Program-made: the position numbers and the translations under genes
In this document: positions 54,620 through 64,000 of the stretch, piece by piece
How the letters are laid out: each line of letters starts with the position of its first letter
How positions within the stretch are numbered: position 1 is the first letter of the stretch
The notes under the pieces: model-generated
Told to the model about the DNA's origin: nothing
Databases searched by the model: none
What the model saw: only the letters and a program-made list of their open reading frames with translations
Origin: Scilla litardierei
Taxonomy: Eukaryota > Streptophyta > Magnoliopsida > Asparagales > Asparagaceae
DNA: 64,000 bases
Assembly (NCBI GenBank): GCA_030789695.1
Contig: CM061138.1
Span: forward strand, 182,381,051 to 182,445,050
Reading direction: 5' to 3'

Positions 54620-56428
54620 TGGTTGTGCCCCGGATACACGTCCCGGAGAGGCGACGATCGTAGTCTTACCGCAAGCGCACGGTGTAGCGACGAGCGGGTA
54701 TCGAACACAGGGATGCCTAATAACAGTGTCTTCTTCGAATCACCTGGCAATAGGAAAAGTCGGGAGAATGTTCGCAATGTGCGGTCACAGACGTTTAAAT
54801 GTATAAAGAGATTAACAAATTAATAAAAACGCTTAGGGGATAGGGAATCCCCGCTACTTGTCGTATCTCATCATTGTGACTCGTGGGTTTCACAATTGCT
54901 AGACTTGAAATTTGGGTGAACTAGTTGCAACTAAATGTGGAACCAAGCTCACGCTCTCGCGCTATCGCCGGTCTATAGCCAACCTAGGGTAGGGTCCAAT
55001 CTCTTGCAAACCCTAACCTAGGTAAACTTGCGTGAAGAACAACATCATCGTTCAATCGTATCTCGAGCCCACTCTCGTGCAAACTCGAGACACGACCTAG
55101 GTAGGGATAGTTCCTACCCATCCAATCTCTTGCAAACGGGTATTGATATAGAATTGCAATCGGAAAACCCTAGTTTCGGTCCAATCTCTTGCAAACCGAT
55201 TCCGGAAGAATTCAATTGCAACCCAATTCGAATATCCAGGGCTTCCTATCGAATTGGGATCCAATCTCTTGCAAATCCCAATCGATATGAATCCCTAGCT
55301 ATTCGTATTATAGCAATCCCAAACTAACCTTAATCAATCCTAGCAATAGTTTCGCCAATTCATCACAATTTCGAAATTGGGCTCGTAGGGTTCATCCCTA
55401 CGCCCTAAGACGATGAACTACTCACAATTCATAATAGAATGTAATAGAAATTCGCAAATAAAACCATGAAATTCATAGAAATATTCAGAATATCAATAAA
55501 AATTGAGTTTTTAAGGGGGAGACATACAAACCAATGAAGAACAAGGGAGCATCCAACAAAATCTCACTTTTTCTCTCCTCCCTTCAAGCTAAATCTAATC
55601 CCTAAAAAGTTAATCTAAAAAGCTGCAAAAAGTTCTGAAAAAGCCCCCCGAAAACTAGGTTAAAACTGGGGTTAAATACCCCCCAAAATCGCCCAAAAAA
55701 CCTGACGAAAATGCCCCTGCGCAGCCTCAAATCCACAGTTTTCGCTACAGGCAGCGCGGCTCACTCGGCCGAGTGACAAATGTCACTTGGCCAAGTGACG
55801 AACCCTGTATAAAAATAGAGAGTTGGAGGTCTCGGGGGTCGTCTCCTCGGGGGTCGTCTCCTCGGAGGTCACTCGGGCGAACGGCAGTAGTCACTCGGGC
55901 GGACCGTCTTTCTCCACTCGGCCGAGTCAGTCATCGGAGCAGACTGACGGAAAATAGAGAGTTGGTGATTTTTTGATGCCGTCATCTTGGCTCCACTCGG
56001 GCGGTGGGCGACTCGGTGCTCGGCCGAGTGGCATGGCGATGCTCGGCCGAGTGCACGCCTGTTGCGTGTCCGATCTGGCCGGCCGAGCGGGCTTCCTATG
56101 GTCGGCCGAGTGACTCCTTCACTCGGCCGAGTGAAGTGCTAAAAATGCCCAAACTTCATATCTTCGCCTCCTCGTCGCTCCTACGACGTTCTTTCTCCTT
56201 CCACTCCTCTCCAACAGCAAAATACCCCTCAAGAGAGTCGTCGGTGACACTCCGGAGTGGGTGCATCTCAGAATCACTCCAAATCGCTCCAAATCTCCTG
56301 AAAAACGACAAAAACAACAAATCGTGAAAAGCATCGCAATATTACCGAATAAACGTGAAAAACGCGATTTGAGCGATCAAAATGGCAAGCAAACATGCAG
56401 AAAAAAGGTGTAAAATATGGAGTGATCG
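54620..56428 (-). repeat. Athila element C, 5' LTR
   Basis: Starts TGGTTGTGCCCCGG (mutated from TGATCGCGCC) and ends GTGATCG, where the last base is A in the other LTR. 1809 bp. Carries the hairpin chain (54980-55285) and palindrome array (55760-56140). Confidence 0.9.
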
Positions 56429-56433
56429 GTATT
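56429..56433. repeat. Target-site duplication GTATT of Athila element C (right)
   Basis: Matches 44740-44744. Confidence 0.9.
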
Positions 56434-56663
56434 CATCTACTGGCATCCTCGATCCTGTCGTTTAGGGAACCCATATTCAGATCACTCTCTCACTCTTAGG
56501 GACTATTCTTAGGATTCCCTCTGTTGGTTCCCTTCCCACTGATATCAGCATCTCCGATATTGACGACCTTGACCAGTCTGTCCTCCGGGATATGTTTCGA
56601 GAGGTACCTTTAGCTCTTGATTCGGGTGTCAGGTCATCTATGTTCTGTAGTGACCATGTGCTA
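56434..56663 (+). pseudogene. SIRE env-like ORF, 3' part
   Basis: When Athila C and one TSD are removed, the frame continues from 44744: SSTGILDPVV, a TAG at 56463-56465, then GTHIQITLSLLGTILRIPSVG and a segment ending DHVL. The TGA closing this frame (56664-56666) is supplied by the first bases of the reverse SIRE LTR, so the natural end of the gene is lost. The block resembles the middle of the plant transposon protein domain mentioned for 44204-44744. Confidence 0.65.
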
Positions 56664-57508
56664 TGAGGAACAAACACTAGAGGGGGTGAATAGTGTTTTA
56701 TAGAATTATAAGGAATTTACGCCAAATAAAACCCTAATTAACCAACAAATGCGGAATACAATAAGTGAACAACAACCCAAGCAAGAAAGCAATGCTAACA
56801 AGCAATCTACCCTGGTTCGGTGCCACCCAAGTCTCCCTGACTTGTTACCGGTGCCCTACTCCAGCAACACCCGGATCCCCTCCGGATACTCTAGCAAACC
56901 GCTAGAGATTTCCTTTAGCCCACTTGCGGAAATCCCACAAGTGCAATCGACCTACAATCGATGTCTGTGTATCCCACAACCCGGGAACACGCAAAGTACC
57001 TTAATCCCACAACTCGGGACTAAGAACACTCTCACAAACCGAGAGCAAAACGAAATCTTGACTCCCACAACTTGGGATCAAGCCAATCCTCTCACCACCG
57101 TGAGTATACAAAAAGTATGAAGTATAAAGAATGAAATATAAAACTTCTTACCACAAAATCCTATGCCTTGAGAAATACTTACCAAATTAGGGCAAGAATG
57201 GATTTTGAGGAAGATGAGATCACCAAACCCTAGCTCCACCAAGATGAGCAGCAATAGATGGCTAGGAAGAAGTTGGTGACTTGGATTCAAGCTCTTAGCT
57301 TGAGAAGCTCACAAGGAAGGAGAATCTCTCTTGAGGAATTAGTGCTCAAAGAGTGAGGGAGAGATTCTTGTGAGATGAGAGAGCTTGGAATTGGAGTTGA
57401 ATGGCTCTCTTCAAAGATGTGAAAATGTCTCTAATTTCAGCCTTGGATCCCTGGTTAGAAGCACTCTGATCATCATCAAAATCAAGGTGGAGAGTCCAAT
57501 ACTCAACA
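56664..57508 (-). repeat. SIRE-like LTR in reverse orientation
   Basis: TGAGGAACAAACACTAG..ACTCAACA on plus, 845 bp. Its reverse complement starts TGTTGAGTATTGG and ends like the LTR at 32358-34171 (the AACACTATTCA..CCCCCT and GGCGTAAATTC blocks), but lacks the long CAGTCGACTG region. Minus GGGGGAGAA at 57509-57517 is a polypurine tract, so this is a 3' LTR of a minus-strand element. Confidence 0.82.
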
Positions 57509-59104
57509 TTCTCCCCCTTTTTGATGATGACAAACCAAATATAAACAAAACAAATAATTGTGCATTAAATATACTTACTCCCCCTGCAATGATGCCAATC
57601 AAGTTAACATCAATAATCAATAGCATCATTCAGCAGTTAATAGTGTATGTATCACATGAGGTTGTGTATATATCGCATGAATGACCAAAAATAATATGCA
57701 TACACAACTCAAATCATATAGGTGATACACATCATAAACATGAGCATGATTACCAACATATATATACTGTAATCAATATAAACCAAGGTAATCACCAATG
57801 CTCCCCCTGAATCATATATATGAATGATCATACATAAAGTATATATGATTCAAGTTATTGTTTAACACTCAACATTTAATAAGCACATCTTGTTTATTTC
57901 TATCCACCTTTGTCATTAACAAAAAAGATATGGGGGTATAGAAACAACACATGCAACAATAGAGTTGAAAACATAAAGGTATAACAATTGTAAAGTTACC
58001 AATTGTAAAGTTCTCTAATGTAAAGTTACCAATTGAAAACAGGATATCAAAATAAAGATATCAATTGCAAGAGCACATATCCAACAACAACGCAACCACC
58101 CTCAATTATCACAAAAAAAGATAAGCAATAAGCAGATGAGATAAAAGATTACAATAAATACTAATTATAAAGAGTAGTGTGAGCAGTGTTAGAAAAGTGA
58201 CAAAGCAAAAATCATGACATCACTTGTGAAAGAAAAACAAGTGAACAAATAGTGTCAAATACCTAAACAAACTCAATTATCACAAGATTTATAACATAAA
58301 GCATAAAGTGATAGACAGTCTTGTGATACCAATAGTATACTTGGCAAGATAAATGACATGAACATGATGAACCACATTATCGTGGAATCAAAATCGTCAC
58401 ATTGACATAGATCAATATTTTTAGCCAATTTAGTGCATGAAAAACAATTCTATATTTTCATACAGGTAAATCTATTTAATCAATATAATCGTCGAGCGAC
58501 GAAGTAAACAAACATGACTATAGAAATTCTTAACCATGTGTACAAAGTTATGTTATAATAACACACATTAAGTATAATGGCATGTGATATCAATAGTAGA
58601 CATACCAAGTCATTTCCAAAAGTATCTCCAGCTAAACTCCACAAAGCATCTCCCAAATTAAGCATACCTAATATAAGTGAAGTGTGTGATGTGGGGTGAC
58701 AAGGTGATACAATGAAAATGAATATCAAATATCTATATCACGCAAAAGTGTTATGCCAAAATAGAGATAGTAACATCATAAAACGTATGACATGCACAAT
58801 TCTAGCACCCTAGGAAACTAATTGAAACAATGTTCAAAAGAACCATAGTACTAGCATGCATTCCAAAATAGATACTCACATAATGAGTCAAAGATAAGCA
58901 TGGAATGCCAAGAGCATAAGGAAGATAAGCACTATATCATACGCTCAAAACTAGCATCAAACAAGATCATGTAAAGATGATATCCAATATAAATAGTCTA
59001 ACAATTGTAAATATGATACCAAATGTAAATATGATATGTAGAGATGATACCAATTGTAATATAACAGAGTATGGCAAGCAGGCAAATACTGTCAAAATCA
59101 TGAT
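57509..59104 (-). other. Internal 3' region of the reverse SIRE-like element
   Basis: AT-rich, with CTCCCCCT tracts (57510, 57580, 57800) and no supported coding frame. It probably is the non-coding 3' internal part of the minus-strand element whose LTR is at 56664-57508. Cut at 59105 by the next LTR. Confidence 0.6.
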
Positions 59105-59396
59105 TGTAACGACTGGTTTTCGTGTAATTGGATTAACTATATTAAAATATATGCTTGGTGGATTTTCTCCTTGGATGTGTGGTTTTCGTCGACATAGCTT
59201 TCACTTTCGATCGTTTCGTCGTGATTTTCTAGCTTCTTCCTTCGATCGTCGATTTCGGAGTAAGTCATTCGTGACGAGCTTCAAATCGCTCATATCTTAG
59301 AGTATAAATCGATCCTAGAAGCCATAGAAATCTTCCCGAAGCTTCGCGCTTCGAATCGACACTTTTCGTGCACGTTAGTTGGTTCAAGAAGGAGAA

Positions 59397-59842
59397 CCAA
59401 CCGACTAGATTTCAATCTAGTCGGTCGTAAATCCTTAATGGACCGACTAGTGGGCTTTGATTATAATTCAGAAGTTACTGTATCTGTTTAGTCGTTCTAA
59501 GTTCATCTTTCGACCGACTAGTTGTCAAACTAGTCAGTTAAGTTATGTACTCAGACCGACTAATTCTTCGTTCTTCTGAACAGTCGAGTACTGTTCATTC
59601 TTAGTCGGTCTAAGAACGTTCGTCGACCGACTAGATGAGAAACTAGTCGGTCAGCATTTGTTCATCGACCGACTAAATCCAAAACCTATTTTCGTTCAGA
59701 AGTTACTGTTTACACTTAGTCGGTCTGCGTTGGTCAACCGACCGACTAGTTCCCAAACTAGTCGGTCAGTGGTTGCTCTTTGACCGACTAATCTGTGTTA
59801 AAACCCTAATTTCTGGGCAGCCGCCAGCCCATCCTATTTATA
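59397..59842 (+). promoter_or_regulatory. CCGACTAG/CTAGTCGG inverted-pair array plus TATA box
   Basis: At least four hairpin-like pairs CCGACTAG-loop-CTAGTCGG (59400-59425, 59512-59540, 59624-59652, 59738-59768) with different 5-9 base loops, plus single copies, in units of roughly 120 bp. TATTTATA follows at 59835, about 45 bp after the last copy. Confidence 0.6.
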
Positions 59843-60419
59843 CCCCTCCCAACCGTTTTCTTCTTCCTCCACTCGACCCAAAACCCTAGTTTCTCCCCCA
59901 TTGAGCCCCCATCTTCCTCCAAGCCTTATTCCTTCATTCCAAGCCCAAGATCCATCATCTAAACCCTCCATCAACTCATTCTACCTCTCATTTTCCCCAA
60001 AATCTCACCAAATCCCCCAAAAACCCTAATTCTCCAAACTTCTCCAATCTTTTCCAGATCTGATCCATAGGTTCTCCGGGGTGTTTCTTCCGCTTCCTCT
60101 CGGTAAGAAATCGATCTCTTGGTGTTTTCATAACCTATTTGTATTTTTATGAAACCCTAATGAATGAATGTTGTTTTGATGATTATTTCCCCATAACAGC
60201 GATTTCCCCGTAGATTAGCATCCGTGAGACGAACCTTCGTGATCATCATCCCCGGTGCTAGGCAAGTGAAACTTGTATCTCTTGATTTGGGCCATGTCTT
60301 ATGCCATTTCCTTGTTTTAGCGTAAAAGAGACTAGACGGTGAAAGGATAGCCGTCTAGACGCCATTGACCTAGCTTGACAACGAAGCTTGGTCCGTCACC
60401 CTTACCATGCTTGTATGTC

Positions 60420-61055
60420 ATGTTTAATTACAATTAACGGTACGCGAATATTGTTCACGTCATTGCATTTTGCCTGTCACGTTTAAATACAATTAACGGT
60501 ACGTGAATATCTGTTCATGACATTGCATAAATCGATTGTTCATCGTGAATGTGTAGCTCACGCTACAAAACTGATAGTTCCTGGCTCGTGACCAGAAGCG
60601 AGCATAATGAGTTGCTAACCCCAACGCTCGATATTGAGGCTAGGTGTCCCCTACGCCATACTTGTGTTTCCTGGCTCGTGACCAGAAGCGAGCATAATGA
60701 GTTGCTAACCCCAACGCTCGATATTGAATTGTGAACTTGGAAAACAAGCTCCCGTGCGGGGCAACCCTGGCTCACTTGCTGGGCTCATGTACAGGGACCC
60801 TAGCTTGTTTACATGTGGGATGGGGTAAGGGTTAAGCGGCCATTCAACTGGGAGTCTGCCCGATCAGCAACTGCAGTTGTAAGGCGTAAACTCTGGGGTG
60901 GGGTAGTGTTTAGTGCCGATCGGTGTGAATGATGTACCATTCAGTTGAAGGGCGTAAACATCTACAAACAACAGTGAAACGTGATTAGTGTTTAGTGTCG
61001 ATCGGTGTGAATGATGTACCATTCAGCTGAAGGGCGTAAACATCTACAAAACAAC
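60420..61055 (+). repeat. Three successive local tandem duplications
   Basis: (a) GTTTAA(T/A)TACAATTAACGGTACG units near 60420-60530, about 60 bp apart. (b) A perfect 60-bp repeat at 60578-60637 and 60668-60727. (c) About 66-bp repeats at 60906 and 60989 (GTGTTTAGTG(C/T)CGATCGG..). Copies are nearly identical, suggesting recent duplication. Confidence 0.85.
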
Positions 61056-61284
61056 ATGAAATGATTGAGATTGTTAGCAGCTTGGCTACTCTTGTCTTGT
61101 CCCGATAATGGTTCTCTTGTACTTATTGTCTCGCCATGTCTTGTTTGTGCACTTATGTTATAACTGCCATGTCATGCATACTATAACTGCTAGGTTGCTA
61201 GTTTACCTTCCTTTCAGTTTCCTTGCTCAAGTCTTTTCAGACTTGCTGACATGTGCCCCTTTCTCTTTGGGTGTCGCATGTTAG

Positions 61285-61352
61285 TTGCCGAGCCAGAGCT
61301 TGTTGCAGAGGACGTTGTGTTTGCTGAGGAGGAGTCTTGTGGACACCGGTGA
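61285..61352 (+). CDS. Acidic second exon in Tekay-like LTR (copy 3)
   Basis: Acceptor-like CATGTTAG ends at 61284. In phase 1 the frame reads AEPELVAEDVVFAEEESCGH and stops at TGA 61350-61352. It is shorter than the other two copies, but opening motif, phase and distance to the LTR end agree. The upstream donor at 60102 is good, but its frame has no ATG, so this copy is probably decayed. Confidence 0.4.
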
Positions 61353-61691
61353 CTTGTTGAGTTTCCCTTTATGTTTTAGGATTCCTGTTAGTTGTCGGTG
61401 CGTGGCACCCTTGTATGTATGTTATTCCTTGTTGGCCATGTTTAGGCCTTAGACTCTTTTTCCTTTAGCCTGGTGGCTTTTCTGCGATATTGTAATTTGT
61501 TTATGGACATTTGGAGATTCAATAAAATGTCGTCTCATTTCCTTATTATCATTGTTGTTTCGTTTCGCTTTGCACGGACTTGCCATAATAAGTGTTTTTT
61601 TACGCTTATCAGACTTGGAGCTTCACAGCTTGAAGTTTGTGCGGACCTCCTCACGTCTCGCCTCCACATTTTTGGGAAGCGGGGCGTGACA

Positions 61692-63245
61692 GGTTTTAGT
61701 GGTGGCCCATGCAGGTCCATTTGCAAATGCGAACTATCGGAACAACAATAATAATTATAGAATGTCCATTAAATAAATTAGAACATCCAAGTTATAAGCC
61801 AGGAGTCTAGGTTTTTAGCGTTCCTATGTCTTAGGTGGCTAGTAGGCGTGTTAGAGCACCTGTCCCAGCTTGATAGGAAATCCATTAGGTCAGGACTATA
61901 GTGAGACTTAGTTAGAAGTTTGTGCTTGCTAGTTAGGGATCCTTGATTGTTAGTTAGACTCCATGCTAGTGATCGCTATGATAGTCTTAAGAGTTACCTT
62001 AGTGGTTTCTGTCTAGCCCTGACCATAATAGATTCCTAGGATTTCTTTAGCCGTTCGCTTGGGTTCATCGATTTCGGACCCAGCTGGACTCATTTCATCG
62101 CTGTCTAGCCCTAGAGAGTCTTAGCGCTTAGTTCCAAAATCTTTGGTTGGTTGACCGTAGGAGTTTCTGTAGATTTTCCTAAGTCATAACCTAGGCGTAT
62201 TTATGTTTTGATCATCCGACCAAAATCCCTTGGCCTTTAGTTAACCCGATGATTAGAACCCCCCTGATTCAATCTTTCCTGGTCACTACACTTTGGTGTT
62301 ACTGACCGTAGATCTTCATCATGGTTTTCTTGCATTGTGATTTAGGTGCATGCCTCACACAACCACATTCATTGCCCTTGATTCACATGATCCCCTCCTT
62401 ACTATTATCGTTGACCCTTCAAATCTTTCCCGTTGCAAATCTTGATTCTTCCAAAGTCGTTTTCAAATTTTCCCTTATTAAAAGTTTCCACTTGATTTTA
62501 AACTTTGTTTTAAACCTTCTTTCAATATATTTCCATTACTTCCATTGGAGCTAAAAGTCATTCTTAGATTTGAAGACTTTTTGGTCGTAATTTTAAATTA
62601 CTATATGGTAACTATCCTTCTAACATATATCGTCCGCACTTGATTTTAAACTTTAGTACTATTTCGATAATTCGATATACCACCTTTTCTACTATTGCGA
62701 AATTCATTTTAGCTATTTACCGTATGTGCTTTAAAATACTTCTTTCAGGATAAATAGAACTCCAATTAATTTATAAATATATACTAATTACAAGTTTTTC
62801 GTACCCGTACTTCAAGTCTTTTACCAACCTATTCTTGCGGCAAATCCTTGTTTCCCCTAAAAGTATTTTCGATGTTCCTCTTTCGCTAAGTTTGAATTTG
62901 CTCGCGAACTTTTAATGCATATATTAGGTTTCGTACTCTTTCGCGACTTAAGATTTATTTGTTCTTTTCTGAACATTGAAACTTTTGTCGAGATTTTTGA
63001 TTATTGGTTTATAATATTCTTCAGCCTATATTTTCATATCAATATAAATGACTTGCCTCCTTTCATATACCAATTTTCTTCTGAACCGTACTTTTGTTTT
63101 TCCTAACCTGAATTATAATTTTCTTTTCTTACTTATGCCATTAAAACTTATTCGAATACCGCATCATGTTTGCTTCTTACGTACCTTTCAAGTCACATGG
63201 GACTTCAGCTTTCAGCGAATCGATTTTATGCTCAACTTTTTCCCT
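61692..63245. other. Unassigned AT-rich sequence
   Basis: No coding frame I can support and no recognisable LTR edge. Phrases such as GGCAAATC(C/T)TTG..TTC(C/T)..AAAAGTA recur at about 62430, 62835 and 63740, suggesting old diverged repeats. Confidence 0.5.
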
Positions 63246-63740
63246 AGTTTAGATTTTTGTAAAATTACTTTTCGAAACCCTTTCCTGATTTAGACCTCCA
63301 AAATTTGGTTTCAAAGTTTATTACCAATTTAATAATCCTATATATGTATATATTTTCCCCCCCACTTACTTCCATACCACTAAGATGCTATTATCTTTCC
63401 ATTCGCCATACATATTTCTAAAAATGATTTCTAAAGTAGAGCTTCAATTAATTTTTATATATCAGTACTACGACCGTTATGCTCCTCGTTTCCCCTATTT
63501 CAGATTTTTGTAAAAATCATTATTTCATAACCTTTTCTGATCTAGACCCTCCATAAATTTGATTTTAAAGTTTCACTACAAATTTTGATAATACTACTAA
63601 TAGCTAGTGTTATCTTTCCGTTCACCCTACATGCCTTTAGAATAATTTCTAACCTAAATGGAATTTCAATTATTTTTATATCAGCACCAGGCTCGTGGTG
63701 CTCGTATATTAAGAGCTTTGTGTAAAACAGTCTCTTTTTG
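63246..63740 (+). repeat. Diverged tandem repeat with a period of about 251 bp
   Basis: AGATTTTTGTAAAA at 63251 recurs at 63502. The following 200 bases align loosely (AACC(C)TTTTCTGAT, TAGACC(C)TCCA, TTATCTTTCC(A/G)TTC, TTTCTAA..GAATTTCAATTA). It continues degenerately to the window end. Confidence 0.55.
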
Positions 63741-64000
63741 GCAAATCCTGATTCTTCTAAAAGTAGTTTCAATATTGATTACTTTAAATTTTCCCTGGCT
63801 CAAGGATTTTGAAAGCATTCAATCTGAGTTTAAACTTTTTTTCAATTAATTTCATTTCCAACTTTGCGAACGTTATTAAGTTACTACCGTGTGATATTTT
63901 CTAAACTACGACCTCAAAATTCGTGTGAATGATTCACTTTCTTTTAATGACCTTACGTGAGCCAATGAACCGTTTTCTCCTATTATGTATATTCGACTCA
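63741..64000. other. Unassigned end of window
   Basis: T-rich, probably a further diverged unit of the preceding repeat. No gene seen. Confidence 0.4.

Larger units (their letters stand above)
44745..56428 (-). mobile_element. Athila-like Ty3/Gypsy element C (RT-less), complete ends
   Basis: Left LTR 44745-46540 (3'), right LTR 54620-56428 (5'), perfect TSD GTATT, primer site at 54597-54613, polypurine tract at 46541. In sense (minus) the order is gag, protease, palindrome array with TATA, env-like gene. Between protease (ending 51719) and env-like start (50518) only 1.2 kb of non-coding sequence exists, so RT, RNase H and integrase are absent, as in element A. The LTRs differ clearly: about fifteen differences in the first 270 bases, plus an 18-bp duplication in the right copy. 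Confidence 0.9.
32358..56663 (+). mobile_element. SIRE-like Ty1/Copia element with env-like gene, interrupted twice
   Basis: 5' LTR 32358-34171, tRNA-Met primer site, gag, pol and an env-like ORF follow in order. A solo LTR (38853-42356) lies in RT and Athila C (44745-56428) lies in the env-like ORF. Where the env-like ORF should end, a reverse SIRE LTR begins (56664), so the 3' LTR of this element is not seen. Lineage support: large gag, Copia-type order with integrase before RT, and an extra ORF after RNase H, as in SIRE/Maximus elements. Confidence 0.8.
59105..61691 (+). mobile_element. Tekay/Del-like LTR, 2.6 kb, no matching TSD
   Basis: TGTAACGACT..GGGGCGTGACA. Contains the inverted-pair array (59397-59790), TATTTATA at 59835-59842, a donor-like CTCG/GTAAGA at 60102/60103, tandem duplications at 60420-61055 and an acidic exon (61285-61352). 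Left flank ATGAT and right flank GGTTT do not match, and no primer site follows, so the ends were rearranged or this is one end of a larger recombined element. Confidence 0.65.

Noticed and set aside
1..64000. Host gene, tRNA or rRNA gene
   Set aside because: Every convincing coding block is of retroelement type. tRNA-like matches are only the short primer-binding sites next to LTRs.

Overview
The window is a plant nuclear repeat block, most likely from an angiosperm. It is built almost entirely of LTR retrotransposons inserted into one another. I see no host gene, tRNA, rRNA or CRISPR. The lineage calls (Ty1/Copia SIRE-like; Ty3/Gypsy Athila-like, Tat-like and probably Tekay/Del-like) rest on protein motifs, tRNA-primer sites, TG...CA termini and target-site duplications (TSDs) that I matched by eye.

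Layout. 1-702 is the end of a Tat-type LTR lying in a minus-strand SIRE-like gag-pol fragment (703-3104). That fragment is entered by Athila-like element A (minus, 3105 to a 500-N gap at 30757). Element A contains a Tat element (minus, 5521-22195, TSD ATATG), and the Tat integrase contains a Ty1/Copia element (plus, 9917-17808, TSD GTTCGG). LTR pairs become more alike going inward: 17 differences in 1084 bp for Tat and 3 in 607 for Copia. After the gap comes the end of a Tekay-like LTR (31257-32121), then a plus-strand SIRE-like element (32358-56663). A 3.5 kb solo LTR (38853-42356, TSD TCCTT) interrupts its reverse transcriptase. Athila-like element C (44745-56428, minus, TSD GTATT) interrupts its env-like gene. 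A reverse SIRE LTR (56664-57508) with internal sequence to 59104, another Tekay-like LTR (59105-61691) and an unassigned AT-rich repetitive tail complete the window.

Function. Few elements look autonomous. Both Athila copies have gag, protease and an env-like gene but no RT/RNase H/integrase. The Tat copy has pol and an antisense ORF but no gag. The Copia copy has a wrecked pol yet nearly identical LTRs. These point to mobilisation in trans.

The main unexplained signal is cis-structure. First, arrays of short palindromes (CACTCGGCCGAGTG in Athila, CAGTCGACTG in SIRE, CCGACTAG/CTAGTCGG in the Tekay-like LTR) sit just upstream of the LTR TATA box. In Athila and SIRE the array recurs with a TATA-like box just upstream of the env-like ORF, which suggests a second internal promoter. 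Second, transcribed regions of several unrelated families carry hairpins whose loop is constant while the stems change in a compensatory way. Third, the Tekay-like LTRs share a short acidic exon behind a splice acceptor.
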